64,000 nucleotides of DNA, taken from positions 16,001-80,000 of the forward strand of contig JANIIK010000790.1 of assembly GCA_027704905.1 (NCBI GenBank), in the 5' to 3' direction. The position numbers and the translations under genes are program-made. Below the pieces are notes generated by a model. That model saw only the letters and a list, made by a program, of their open reading frames with translations. It ran no database searches and was not told the origin of the DNA. The stretch comes from Muraenolepis orangiensis. Taxonomy: Eukaryota > Chordata > Actinopteri > Gadiformes > Muraenolepididae. This document shows, piece after piece, positions 12,001-25,100 of the stretch (position 1 is its first letter; the number at the start of each line of letters is the position of its first letter).

Positions 12001-15000
12001 GAGAGAGGTGAGAGGAGAGGAGCGGGGAGAGAGGTGAGAGGAGAGAGGTGAGAGGAGAGGAGCGGGGAGAGAGGTGAGAGGAGAGGAGCGGGGAGAGAGG
12101 TGAGAGGAGAGGAGCGGGGAGAGAGGTGAGAGGAGAGGAGCGGGGAGAGAGGTGAGAGGAGAGGAGCGGGGAGAGAGGTGAGAGGAGCGGGGAGAGAGGT
12201 GAGAGGAGAGGAGCGGGGAGAGAGGTGAGAGGAGAGGAGCGGGGAGAGAGGTGAGAGGAGAGGAGCGGGGAGAGAGGTGAGAGGAGAGGAGCGGGGAGAG
12301 AGGTGAGAGGAGAGGAGCGGGGAGAGAGGTGAGAGGAGAGGTGAGAGGAGAGGAGCGGGGAGAGAGGTGAGAGGAGAGAGGAGGAGGGAGAGAGGTGAGA
12401 GGAGAGGAGCGGGGAGAGAGGTGAGAGGAGAGGAGCGGGGAGAGAGGTGAGAGGAGAGGAGCGGGGAGAGAGGTGAGAGGAGAGGAGAGGGAGAGAGGTG
12501 AGAGGAGAGGAGCGGGGAGAGAGGTGAGAGGAGAGGAGAGGGAGAGAGGTGAGAGGAGAGGAGCGGGGAGAGAGGTGAGAGGAGAGGAGCGGGGAGAGAG
12601 GTGAGAGGAGAGAGGTGAGAGGAGAGGAGCGGGGAGAGAGGTGAGAGGAGCGGGGAGAGAGGTGAGAGGAGAGGAGCGGGGAGAGAGGTGAGAGGAGAGA
12701 GGGGAGAGAGGAGGAGGAGAGGAGCGGGGAGAGAGGTGAGAGGAGAGGAGCGGGGAGAGAGGTGAGAGGAGAGGAGCGGGGAGAGAGGTGAGAGGAGAGG
12801 AGAGGAGCGGGGAGAGAGGTGAGAGGAGAGGAGCGGGGAGAGAGGTGAGAGGAGAGGAGCGGGGAGAGAGGTGAGAGGAGAGGAGCGGGGAGAGAGGTGA
12901 GAGGAGAGAGGTGAGAGGAGAGAGGGGAGAGAGGAGCGGGGAGAGAGGTGAGAGGAGAGGAGCGGGGAGAGAGGTGAGAGGAGAGGAGCGGGGAGAGAGG
13001 TGAGAGGAGAGGAGCGGGGAGAGAGGTGAGAGGAGAGGAGCGGGGAGAGAGGTGAGAGGAGAGGAGCGGGGAGAGAGGTGAGAGGAGAGAGGTGAGAGGA
13101 GAGGAGCGGGGAGAGAGGTGAGAGGAGAGGAGCGGGGAGAGAGGTGAGAGGAGAGGAGCGGGGAGAGAGGTGAGAGGAGAGGAGCGGGGAGAGAGGTGAG
13201 AGGAGAGGAGCGGGGAGAGAGGTGAGAGGAGAGGAGCGGGGAGAGAGGTGAGAGGAGAGGAGCGGGGAGAGAGGTGAGAGGAGAGGAGCGGGAGAGGGAG
13301 AGAGGTGAGAGGAGAGGAGCGGGGAGAGAGGTGAGAGGAGAGGAGCGGGGAGAGAGGTGAGAGGAGAGGAGCGGGAGAGAGGTGAGAGGAGAGGAGCGGG
13401 GAGAGAGGTGAGAGGAGAGGAGCGGGGAGAGAGGTGAGAGGAGCGGGGAGAGAGGTGAGAGGAGAGGAGCGGGGAGAGAGGTGAGAGGAGAGGAGCGGGG
13501 AGAGAGGTGAGAGGAGAGGAGCGGGGAGAGAGGTGAGAGGAGAGGAGCGGGGAGAGAGGTGAGAGGAGAGGAGCGGGGAGAGAGGTGAGAGGAGAGAGGT
13601 GAGAGGAGAGGAGCGGGGAGAGAGGTGAGAGGAGAGGAGCGGGGAGAGAGGTGAGAGGAGAGGAGCGGGGAGAGAGGTGAGAGGAGAGGAGCGGGGAGAG
13701 AGGTGAGAGGAGAGGAGCGGGAGAGAGGTGAGAGGAGAGGAGCGGGGAGAGAGGTGAGAGGAGAGGAGCGGGGAGAGAGGTGAGAGGAGAGGAGCGGGAG
13801 AGAGGTGAGAGGAGAGGAGCGGGGAGAGAGGTGAGAGGAGAGGAGCGGGGAGAGAGGTGAGAGGAGAGAGGTGAGAGGAGAGGAGCGGGGAGAGAGGTGA
13901 GAGGAGCGGGGAGAGAGGTGAGAGGAGAGGAGCAGGGAGAGAGGTGAGAGGAGAGAGGTGAGAGGAGAGAGGGAGAGGAGAGGAGCGGGGAGAGAGGTGA
14001 GAGGAGAGGAGCGGGGAGAGAGGTGAGAGGAGAGGAGCAGGGAGAGAGGTGAGAGGAGAGAGTGAGAGGAGAGGAGCGGGGAGAGAGGAGAGGAGAGAGG
14101 AGAGAGGTGAGAGGAGAGGAGCGGGGAGAGAGGTGAGAGGAGAGGAGCGGGAGAGAGGTGAGAGGAGAGAGGTGAGAGGAGAGGAGCGGGGAGAGAGGTG
14201 AGAGGAGAGGAGCGGGGAGAGAGGTGAGAGGAGAGGAGCGGGGAGAGAGGTGAGAGGAGAGGAGCGGGGAGAGAGGTGAGAGGAGAGGAGCGGGGAGAGA
14301 GGTGAGAGGAGAGGAGCGGGGAGAGAGGTGAGAGGAGAGGAGCGGGGAGAGAGGTGAGAGGAGAGGAGCGGGGAGAGAGGTAAGAGGAGAGGAGCGGGGA
14401 GAGAGGTGAGAGGAGAGGAGCGGGGAGAGAGGTGAGAGGAGAGGAGCGGGGAGAGAGGTGAGAGGAGAGGAGCGGGGAGAGAGGTGAGAGGAGAGGAGCG
14501 GGGAGAGAGGTGAGAGGAGAGGAGCGGGGAGAGAGGTGAGAGGAGAGGAGCGGGGAGAGAGGTGAGAGGAGAGAGGTGAGAGAGAGGAGAGGAGAGGAGC
14601 GGGGAGAGAGGTGAGAGGAGAGGAGCGGGGAGAGAGGTGAGAGGAGAGGAGCGGGGAGAGAGGTGAGAGGAGCGGGAGAGAGGTGAGAGGAGAGGAGCGG
14701 GGAGAGAGGTGAGAGGAGAGGAGCGGGGAGAGAGGTGAGAGGAGAGGAGCGGGGAGAGAGGTGAGAGGAGAGGAGCGGGGAGAGAGGTGAGAGGAGAGGA
14801 GAGGGGAGAGAGGTGAGAGGAGAGGAGCGGGGAGAGAGGAGAGAGGAGAGGAGCGGGGAGAGAGGTGAGAGGAGAGGAGCGGGGAGAGAGGTGAGAGGAG
14901 AGGAGCGGGGAGAGAGGTGAGAGGAGAGGAGCGGGGAGAGAGGTGAGAGGAGAGGAGCGGGGAGAGAGGTGAGAGGGGAGAGAGGTGAGAGGAGAGGAGC

Positions 15001-18000
15001 GGGGAGAGAGGTGAGAGGAGAGGAGCGGGGAGAGAGGTGAGAGGAGAGAGGTGAGAGGAGAGGAGCGGGGAGAGAGGGAGAGAGGAGAGGAGCGGGGAGA
15101 GAGGTGAGAGGAGAGGAGCGGGGAGAGAGGTGAGAGGAGAGGAGCGGGGAGAGAGGAGAGAGGAGAGGAGCGGGGAGAGAGGTGAGAGGAGAGGAGAGGG
15201 GAGAGAGGTGAGAGGAGAGGAGCGGGGAGAGAGGTAGAGGAGAGGTGAGAGGAGAGAGGTGAGAGGAGAGGAGCGGGGAGAGAGGTGAGAGGAGAGGAGG
15301 GGAGAGAGGTGAGAGGAGAGAGGTGAGAGGAGAGGAGCGGGGAGAGAGGTGAGAGGAGACGGGGAGAGAGGTGAGAGGAGAGGAGCAGGGAGAGAGGTGA
15401 GAGGAGAGAGGTGAGAGGGGAGAGAGGGGAGAGGAGAGGAGCGGGGAGAGAGGTGAGAGGAGAGGAGCGGGGAGAGAGGTGAGAGGAGAGGAGCGGGGAG
15501 AGAGGTGAGAGGAGAGGAGCGGGGAGAGAGGTGAGAGGAGAGGAGCGGGGAGAGAGGTGAGAGGAGAGGAGCGGGGAGAGAGGTGAGAGGAGAGGAGCGG
15601 GGAGAGAGGTGAGAGGAGAGGAGAGGGAGGAGAGGGAGAGGAGCGGGGAGAGAGGTGAGAGGAGAGGAGCGGGGAGAGAGGTGAGAGGAGAGGAGCGGGG
15701 AGAGAGGTGAGAGGAGAGGAGCGGGGAGAGAGGTGAGAGGAGAGGAGCGGGGAGAGAGGTGAGAGGAGAGGAGCGGGGAGAGAGGTGAGAGGAGAGGAGC
15801 GGGGAGAGAGGTGAGAGGAGAGGAGCGGGGAGAGAGGTGAGAGGAGAGGAGCGGGGAGAGAGGTGAGAGGAGAGGAGAGGAGCGGGGAGAGAGGTGAGAG
15901 GAGAGGAGCGGGGAGAGAGGTGAGAGGAGAGGAGCGGGGAGAGAGGTGAGAGGAGAGGAGCGGGGAGAGAGGTGAGAGGAGAGGAGCGGGGAGAGAGGTG
16001 AGAGGAGAGGAGCGGGGAGAGAGGTGAGAGGAGAGGAGCGGGGAGAGAGGTGAGAGGAGAGGAGGGAGAGAGTGAGAGGAGAGAGGGAGAGAGGTGAGAG
16101 GAGAGGAGCGGGGAGAGAGGTGAGAGGAGAGGAGCGGGGAGAGAGGTGAGAGGAGAGGAGCGGGGAGAGAGGTGAGAGGAGAGAGGTGAGAGGAGAGGAG
16201 CGGGGAGAGAGGAGAGGAGAGGAGAGAGGTGAGAGGAGAGGAGCGGGGAGAGAGGTGAGAGGAGAGGAGCGGGGAGAGAGTGAGAGGAGAGGTGAGAGGA
16301 GAGGAGCGGGGAGAGAGGTGAGAGGAGAGGAGCGGGGAGAGAGGTGAGAGGAGAGGAGCGGGGAGAGAGGTGAGAGGAGAGGAGCGGGGAGAGAGGTGAG
16401 AGGAGAGGAGCGGGGAGAGAGGTGAGAGGAGAGGAGCGGGGAGAGAGGTGAGAGGAGAGGAGCGGGGAGAGAGGTGAGAGGAGAGGAGCGGGGAGAGAGG
16501 TGAGAGGAGAGGAGCGGGGAGAGAGGTGAGAGGAGAGGAGCGGGGAGAGAGGTGAGAGGAGAGGAGCGGGGAGAGAGGTGAGAGGAGAGAGGTGAGAGGA
16601 GAGGAGAGAGGAGAGGAGCGGGGAGAGAGGTGAGAGGAGAGGAGCGGGGAGAGAGGTGAGAGGAGAGGAGCGGGGAGAGAGGTGAGAGGAGAGGAGCGGG
16701 GAGAGAGGTGAGAGGAGAGGAGCGGGGAGAGAGGTGAGAGGAGAGGAGGGAGAGGAGAGGAGAGAGGTGAGAGGAGAGGAGCGGGGAGAGAGGTGAGAGG
16801 AGAGGAGCGGGGAGAGAGGTGAGAGGAGAGGAGCGGGGAGAGAGGTGAGAGGAGAGGAGCGGGGAGAGAGGTGAGAGGAGAGGAGCGGGGAGAGAGGTGA
16901 GAGGAGAGGGAGAGAGGTGAGAGGAGAGGAGCGGGGAGAGAGGTGAGAGGAGAGGAGCGGGGAGAGAGGTGAGAGGAGAGGAGCGGGGAGAGAGGTGAGA
17001 GGAGAGGAGCGGGGAGAGAGGTGAGAGGAGAGGAGCGGGGAGAGAGGTGAGAGGAGGAGAGAGGTGAGAGGAGAGGAGCGGGGAGAGAGGTGAGAGGAGA
17101 GGAGCGGGGAGAGAGGTGAGAGGAGAGGAGCGGGGAGAGAGGTGAGAGGAGAGGAGCGGGGAGAGAGGTGAGAGGAGAGGAGCGGGAGAGAGGTGAGAGG
17201 AGAGGAGAGAGGAGAGAGGTGAGAGGAGAGGAGCGGGGAGAGAGGTGAGAGGAGAGGAGCGGGGAGAGAGGTGAGAGGAGAGGAGCGGGGAGAGAGGTGA
17301 GAGGAGAGGAGCGGGGAGAGAGGTGAGAGGAGAGGTGAGAGGAGAGGAGCGGGGAGAGAGGTGAGAGGAGCGGGGAGAGAGGTGAGAGGAGAGGAGCGGG
17401 GAGAGAGGTGAGAGGAGAGGAGGGGGAGAGAGGGAGAGAGGAGCGGGGAGAGAGGTGAGAGGAGAGGAGCGGGGAGAGAGGTGAGAGGAGAGGAGCGGGG
17501 AGAGAGGTGAGAGGAGAGGAGCGGGGAGAGAGGTGAGAGGAGAGGAGCGGGGAGAGAGGTGAGAGGAGAGGAGCGGGGAGAGAGGTGAGAGGAGAGGAGC
17601 GGGGAGAGAGGTGAGAGGAGAGAGGTGAGAGGAGAGGAGCGGGGAGAGAGGTGAGAGGAGAGGAGCGGGGAGAGAGGTGAGAGGAGAGGAGCGGGGAGAG
17701 AGGTGAGAGGAGAGGAGCGGGGAGAGAGGTGAGAGGAGAGAGGTGAGAGGAGAGGAGCGGGGAGAGAGGTGAGAGGAGAGGAGCGGGGAGAGAGGTGAGA
17801 GGAGAGGAGCGGGGAGAGAGGTGAGAGGAGAGGAGCGGGAGAGAGGAGAGGAGAGAGGTGAGAGGAGAGGAGCGGGGAGAGAGGTGAGAGGAGAGGAGCG
17901 GGGAGAGAGGTGAGAGGAGAGGAGCGGGGAGAGGTGAGAGGAGAGGAGCGGGGAGAGAGGTGAGAGGAGAGGAGCGGGGAGAGAGGTGAGAGGAGAGGAG

Positions 18001-21000
18001 CGGGGAGAGAGGTGAGAGGAGAGGAGCGGGGAGAGAGGTGAGAGGAGAGGAGCGGGGAGAGAGGTGAGAGGAGAGGAGCGGGGAGAGAGGTGAGAGGAGA
18101 GGAGCGGGGAGAGAGGTGAGAGGAGAGGAGCGGGGAGAGAGGTGAGAGGAGAGAGGTGAGAGGAGAGGAGCGGGGAGAGAGGTGAGAGGAGAGGAGCGGG
18201 GAGAGAGGTGAGAGGAGAGGAGCGGGGAGAGAGGAGAGAGGAGAGGAGCGGGGAGAGAGGAGAGAGGAGAGGAGCGGGGAGAGAGGTGAGAGGAGAGGAG
18301 AGGGAGAGAGGTGAGAGGAGAGGAGCGGGGAGAGAGGTGAGAGGAGAGGTGAGAGGAGAGAGGTGAGAGGAGAGGAGCGGGGAGAGAGGTGAGAGGAGAG
18401 GAGCGGGGAGAGAGGTGAGAGGAGAGAGGTGAGAGGAGAGGAGCGGGGAGAGAGGTGAGAGGAGACGGGGAGAGAGGTGAGAGGAGAGGAGCAGGGAGAG
18501 AGGTGAGAGGAGAGAGGGAGAGAGGTGAGAGGAGAGGAGCGGGGAGAGAGGTGAGAGGAGAGGAGCGGGGAGAGAGGTGAGAGGAGAGGAGCGGGAGAGA
18601 GAGGAGAGGTGAGAGGAGAGGAGCGGGGAGAGAGGTGAGAGGAGAGGAGCGGGGAGAGAGGTGAGAGGAGAGGAGCGGGGAGAGAGGTGAGAGGAGAGGA
18701 GCGGGGAGAGAGGTGAGAGGAGAGAGGTGAGAGGAGAGGAGCGGGGAGAGAGGTGAGAGGAGAGGAGCGGGGAGAGAGGTGAGAGGAGAGGAGCGGGGAG
18801 AGAGGTGAGAGGAGAGGGAGAGAGGTGAGAGGAGAGGAGCGGGGAGAGAGGTGAGAGGAGAGGAGCGGGAGAGAGGAGGAGAGAGTGAGAGGAGAGGAGC
18901 GGGGAGAGAGGTGAGAGGAGAGGAGCGGGGAGAGAGGTGAGAGGAGAGGAGCGGGGAGAGAGGTGAGAGGAGAGGAGCGGGGAGAGAGGTGAGAGGAGAG
19001 GAGCGGGGAGAGAGGTGAGAGGAGCGGGGAGAGAGGTGAGAGGAGAGGAGCGGGGAGAGAGGTGAGAGGAGAGGAGCGGGGAGAGAGGTGAGAGGAGAGG
19101 AGCGGGGAGAGAGGTGAGAGGAGAGGAGCGGGAGAGAGGTGAGAGGAGAGGAGCGGGGAGAGAGGTGAGAGGAGAGAGGTGAGAGGAGAGGAGCGGGGAG
19201 AGAGGTGAGAGGAGAGGAGCGGGGAGAGAGGTGAGAGGAGAGGAGCGGGGAGAGAGGTGAGAGGAGAGGAGCGGGGAGAGAGGTGAGAGGAGAGGAGCGG
19301 GGAGAGAGGTGAGAGGAGAGGAGGGGAGAGAGGTGAGAGGAGAGGAGCGGGGAGAGAGGTAGAGGAGAGGTGAGAGGAGAGAGGTGAGAGGAGAGGAGCG
19401 GGGAGAGAGGTGAGAGGAGAGGAGCGGGGAGAGAGGTGAGAGGAGAGAGGTGAGAGGAGAGGAGCGGGGAGAGAGGTGAGAGGAGACGGGGAGAGAGGTG
19501 AGAGGAGAGGAGCGGGGAGAGAGGTGAGAGGAGAGAGGTGAGAGGAGAGAGGGGAGAGAGGAGCGGGGAGAGAGGTGAGAGGAGAGGAGCGGGGAGAGAG
19601 GTGAGAGGAGAGGAGCAGGGGAGAGAGGTGAGAGGAGAGGAGCGGGGAGAGAGGTGAGAGGAGAGGAGCGGGGAGAGAGGTGAGAGGAGAGGAGCGGGAG
19701 AGAGGTGAGAGGAGAGGAGCGGGAGAGAGGTGAGAGGAGAGAGGTGAGAGGAGAGGAGCGGGGAGAGAGGTGAGAGGAGAGGAGCGGGGAGAGAGGTGAG
19801 AGGAGAGGAGCGGGGAGAGAGGTGAGAGGAGAGGAGCGGGGAGAGAGGTGAGAGGAGAGGTGAGAGGAGAGGAGGGGAGAGAGAGCGGGGAGAGAGGTGA
19901 GAGGAGAGGAGCGGGGAGAGAGGTGAGAGGAGAGGAGCGGGGAGAGAGGTGAGAGGAGAGGAGCGGGGAGAGAGGTGAGAGGAGAGGAGCGGGGAGAGAG
20001 GTGAGAGGAGAGGAGCGGGGAGAGAGGTGAGAGGAGAGGAGCGGGGAGAGAGGTGAGAGGAGAGGAGCGGGGAGAGAGGTGAGAGGAGAGGAGCGGGGAG
20101 AGAGGTGAGAGGAGAGGAGCGGGGAGAGAGGTGAGAGGAGAGGAGCGGGGAGAGAGGTGAGAGGAGAGAGGTGAGAGGAGAGGAGAGGGAGAGGAGCGGG
20201 GAGAGAGGTGAGAGGAGAGGAGCGGGGAGAGAGGTGAGAGGAGAGGAGCGGGGAGAGAGGTGAGAGGAGCGGGGAGAGAGGTGAGAGGAGAGGAGCGGGG
20301 AGAGAGGTGAGAGGAGAGGAGCGGGAGAGAGGAGAGGAGAGAGGAGAGAGGTGAGAGGAGAGGAGCGGGGAGAGAGGTGAGAGGAGAGGAGCGGGGAGAG
20401 AGGTGAGAGGAGAGGAGCGGGGAGAGAGGTGAGAGGAGAGGAGCGGGGAGAGAGGTGAGAGGAGAGGAGCGGGGAGAGAGGTGAGAGGAGAGGAGCGGGG
20501 AGAGAGGTGAGAGGAGAGGAGCGGGGAGAGAGGTGAGAGGAGAGGAGCGGGGAGAGAGGTGAGAGGAGAGGAGCGGGGAGAGAGGTGAGAGGAGAGGAGC
20601 GGGGAGAGAGGGAGAGGAGCGGGGAGAGAGGTGAGAGGAGAGGAGCGGGGAGAGAGGTGAGAGGAGAGGAGCGGGGAGAGAGGTGAGAGGAGAGGAGCGG
20701 GGAGAGAGGTGAGAGGAGAGGAGCGGGGAGAGAGGTGAGAGGAGAGGAGCGGGGAGAGAGGTGAGAGGAGAGGAGCGGGGAGAGAGGTGAGAGGAGAGGA
20801 GCGGGGAGAGAGGTGAGAGGAGAGGAGCGGGGAGAGAGGTGAGAGGAGAGGAGCGGGGAGAGAGGTGAGAGGAGAGGAGCGGGGAGAGAGGTGAGAGGAG
20901 AGGAGCGGGGAGAGAGGTGAGAGGAGAGGAGCGGGGAGAGAGGTGAGAGGAGAGAGGTGAGAGGAGAGGAGCGGGGAGAGAGGTGAGAGGAGAGGAGCGG

Positions 21001-24000
21001 GGAGAGAGGTGAGAGGAGAGGAGCGGGGAGAGAGGTGAGAGGAGAGGAGGGGGAGAGAGGAGAGGAGAGGAGCGGGGAGAGAGGTGAGAGGAGAGGAGCG
21101 GGGAGAGAGGTGAGAGGAGAGGAGCGGGGAGAGAGGTGAGAGGAGAGGAGCGGGGAGAGAGGTGAGAGGAGAGGAGCGGGGAGAGAGGTGAGAGGAGAGG
21201 AGCGGGAGAGAGGTGAGAGGAGAGAGGTGAGAGGAGAGGAGCGGGGAGAGAGGTGAGAGGAGAGGAGCGGGGAGAGAGGTGAGAGGAGAGGAGCGGGAGA
21301 GAGGTGAGAGGAGAGGAGCGGGGAGAGAGGTGAGAGGAGAGGAGCGGGGAGAGAGGTGAGAGGAGAGGAGCGGGGAGAGAGGTGAGAGGAGAGGAGCGGG
21401 AGAGAGGAGAGGGAGAGAGGTGAGAGGAGAGGAGCGGGGAGAGAGGTGAGAGGAGAGGAGCGGGAGAGAGGTGAGAGGGGAGAGAGGTGAGAGGAGAGGA
21501 GCGGGGAGAGAGGTGAGAGGAGAGGAGCGGGGAGAGAGGTGAGAGGAGAGGAGCGGGGAGAGAGGTGAGAGGAGAGGAGCGGGGAGAGAGGTGAGAGGAG
21601 AGGAGCGGGGAGAGAGGTGAGAGGAGCGGGGAGAGAGGTGAGAGGAGAGGAGCGGGGAGAGAGGTGAGAGGAGAGGAGCGGGGAGAGAGGTGAGAGGAGA
21701 GGAGCGGGGAGAGAGGTGAGAGGAGAGGAGCGGGGAGAGAGGTGAGAGGAGAGGAGCGGGGAGAGAGGTGAGAGGAGAGAGGTGAGAGGAGAGGAGCGGG
21801 GAGAGAGGTGAGAGGAGAGGAGCGGGGAGAGAGGTGAGAGGAGAGGAGGGGAGAGAGGTGAGAGGAGAGGAGCGGGGAGAGAGGTGAGAGGAGAGGAGCG
21901 GGGAGAGAGGTGAGAGGAGAGGAGGGGAGAGAGGTGAGAGGAGAGGAGCGGGGAGAGAGGTGAGAGGAGAGGAGAGGGAGAGAGGTGAGAGGAGAGGAGC
22001 GGGGAGAGAGGTGAGAGGAGAGGAGCGGGAGAGAGGTGAGAGGAGAGAGGTGAGAGGAGAGGAGCGGGGAGAGAGGTGAGAGGAGAGGAGCGGGGAGAGA
22101 GGTGAGAGGAGAGGAGCGGGAGAGAGGTGAGAGGAGAGAGAGAGGGAGAGGAGAGGAGCGGGGAGAGAGGTGAGAGGAGAGGAGCGGGGAGAGAGGTGAG
22201 AGGAGAGGAGCGGGAGAGAGGGAGAGGAGAGAGGTGAGAGGAGAGGAGCGGGGAGAGAGGAGAGGAGAGGAGGAGAGAGGTGAGAGGAGAGGAGGGGAGA
22301 GAGGAGAGGAGAGGGGAGAGAGGTGAGAGGAGAGGAGCGGGGAGAGAGGTGAGAGGAGAGGAGCGGGGAGAGAGGTGAGAGGAGAGGAGCGGGGAGAGAG
22401 GTGAGAGGAGAGGAGCGGGGAGAGAGGTGAGAGGAGAGGAGGGAGAGGAGAGGAGCGGGGAGAGAGGTGAGAGGAGAGGAGCGGGGAGAGAGGTGAGAGG
22501 AGAGGAGCGGGGAGAGAGGTGAGAGGAGAGGAGCGGGGAGAGAGGTGAGAGGAGAGGAGCGGGGAGAGAGGTGAGAGGAGAGGAGCGGGGAGAGAGGTGA
22601 GAGGAGAGGAGCGGGGAGAGAGGTGAGAGGAGAGGAGCGGGGAGAGAGGTGAGAGGAGAGGAGCGGGGAGAGAGGTGAGAGGAGAGGAGCGGGGAGAGAG
22701 GTGAGAGGAGAGGAGCGGGGAGAGAGGTGAGAGGAGAGGAGAGAGGTGAGAGGAGAGGAGCGGGGAGAGAGGTGAGAGGAGAGGAGCGGGGAGAGAGGTG
22801 AGAGGAGAGGAGCGGGGAGAGAGGTGAGAGGAGGGGAGAGAGGTGAGAGGAGAGGAGCGGGGAGAGAGGTGAGAGGAGAGGAGCGGGGAGAGAGGTGAGA
22901 GGAGAGGAGCGGGGAGAGAGGTGAGAGGAGAGGAGCGGGGAGAGAGGTGAGAGGAGAGGAGCGGGGAGAGAGGTGAGAGGAGAGGAGCGGGGAGAGAGGT
23001 GAGAGGAGAGGAGCGGGGAGAGAGGTGAGAGGAGAGGAGCGGGGAGAGAGGTGAGAGGAGAGGAGGGAGAGAGGTGAGAGGAGAGGAGCGGGGAGAGAGG
23101 TGAGAGGAGAGGAGCGGGGAGAGGTGAGAGGAGAGGAGCGGGGAGAGAGGTGAGAGGAGAGGGAGAGAGGTGAGAGGAGAGGAGCGGGAGAGAGGTGAGA
23201 GGAGAGGAGCGGGGAGAGAGGTGAGAGGAGAGGAGCGGGGAGAGAGGTGAGAGGAGAGGAGCGGGGAGAGAGGTGAGAGGAGAGGAGAGAGGAGAGGAGC
23301 GGGGAGAGAGGTGAGAGGAGAGGAGCGGGGAGAGAGGTGAGAGGAGAGGAGCGGGGAGAGAGGTGAGAGGAGAGGAGCGGGGAGAGAGGTGAGAGGAGAG
23401 GAGCGGGAGAGAGGTGAGAGGAGAGGAGCGGGGAGAGAGGGAGAGGAGAGAGGTGAGAGGAGAGGAGCGGGGAGAGAGGTGAGAGGAGAGGAGCGGGGAG
23501 AGAGGTGAGAGGAGAGGAGCGGGGAGAGAGGTGAGAGGAGAGGAGCGGGGAGAGAGGTGAGAGGAGAGAGGGAGAGGAGAGGAGCGGGGAGAGAGGTGAG
23601 AGGAGAGAGGTGAGAGGAGAGGAGCGGGGAGAGAGGTGAGAGGAGAGAGGAGAGAGGGAGAGAGGAGAGAGGAGAGGAGCGGGGAGAGAGGTGAGAGGAG
23701 AGGAGCGGGGAGAGAGGTGAGAGGAGAGGAGCGGGGAGAGAGGTGAGAGGAGAGGAGCGGGGAGAGAGGAGGGGAGAGGAGGGGAGAGAGAGGTGAGAGG
23801 AGAGGAGCGGGGAGAGAGGTGAGAGGAGAGGAGCGGGGAGAGAGGGGAGAGAGGAGAGAGGAGAGAGGTGAGAGGAGAGGAGCGGGGAGAGAGGTGAGAG
23901 GAGAGGAGGGGAGAGAGGTGAGAGGAGGAGGGAGAGAGAGGAGAGGAGAGGAGCGGGGAGAGAGGTGAGAGGAGAGGAGCGGGGAGAGAGGTGAGAGGAG

Positions 24001-25100
24001 AGGAGCGGGGAGAGAGGTGAGAGGAGAGGAGCGGGGAGAGAGGTGAGAGGAGAGGAGCGGGGAGAGAGGTGAGAGGAGAGGAGCGGGGAGAGAGGTGAGA
24101 GGAGAGAGGGAGAGGAGAGGAGCGGGGAGAGAGGTGAGAGGAGAGGAGCGGGGAGAGAGGTGAGAGGAGAGGAGCGGGGAGAGAGGTGAGAGGAGAGAGG
24201 TGAGAGGAGAGGAGCGGGGAGAGAGGTGAGAGGAGAGGAGCGGGGAGAGAGGTGAGAGGAGAGGAGCGGGGAGAGAGGTGAGAGGAGAGGAGCGGGGAGA
24301 GAGGAGAGAGGAGAGGAGCGGGGAGAGAGGTGAGAGGAGAGGAGCGGGGAGAGAGGTGAGAGGAGAGAGGGAGAGGAGAGGAGCGGGGAGAGAGGTGAGA
24401 GGAGAGGAGCGGGGAGAGAGGTGAGAGGAGAGGAGCGGGGAGAGAGGTGAGAGGAGAGGAGCGGGGAGAGAGGTGAGAGGAGAGGAGCGGGGAGAGAGGT
24501 GAGAGGAGAGGAGCGGGGAGAGAGGTGAGAGGAGAGGAGAGGGAGAGGAGAGGGAGAGAGGTGAGAGGAGAGGAGCGGGGAGAGAGGTGAGAGGAGAGGA
24601 GCGGGGAGAGAGGTGAGAGGAGAGGAGCGGGGAGAGAGGTGAGAGGAGAGGAGAGAGGAGAGGAGGGGGAGAGAGGTGAGAGGAGAGGAGCGGGAGAGAG
24701 GGAGAGGAGAGGAGCGGGGAGAGAGGTGAGAGGAGAGGAGCGGGGAGAGAGGTGAGAGGAGAGGAGCGGGGAGAGAGGTGAGAGGAGAGGAGCGGGGAGA
24801 GAGGTGAGAGGAGAGGAGCGGGAGAGGGAGAGGGAGAGAGGTGAGAGGAGAGGAGCGGGGAGAGAGGAGAGAGGAGAGGAGAGGAGCGGGGAGAGAGGTG
24901 AGAGGAGAGGAGCGGGGAGAGAGGTGAGAGGAGAGGAGCGGGGAGAGAGGTGAGAGGAGAGGTGAGAGGAGAGGAGCGGGGAGAGAGGAGAGGAGAGAGG
25001 TGAGAGGAGAGGAGCGGGGAGAGAGGTGAGAGGAGAGGAGCGGGGAGAGAGGTGAGAGGAGAGGAGCGGGGAGAGAGGTGAGAGGAGAGGAGCGGGGAGA
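1..25100 (+). repeat. 26-bp homopurine minisatellite, regular left part
   Basis: A head-to-tail array whose unit is GTGAGAGGAGAG followed by GAGCGGGGAGAGAG (26 bp). The + strand carries only one T and one C per unit, so the tract is nearly homopurine. The array already runs at base 1 and so continues outside the window. Most units are exact. Recurrent variants are a 14-bp unit lacking GAGCGGGGAGAG, a 25-bp unit with one G missing from GCGGGG, and 21-22-bp units with internal losses. At 5,126-6,165 I count 40 consecutive units in unbroken 26-bp phase. Each unit contains one CpG (in GAGCGGGG) and one GAG|GTGAGA that resembles a 5' splice site. No gene is visible. Repeat identity is certain; any function is unknown. 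Confidence 0.98.
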
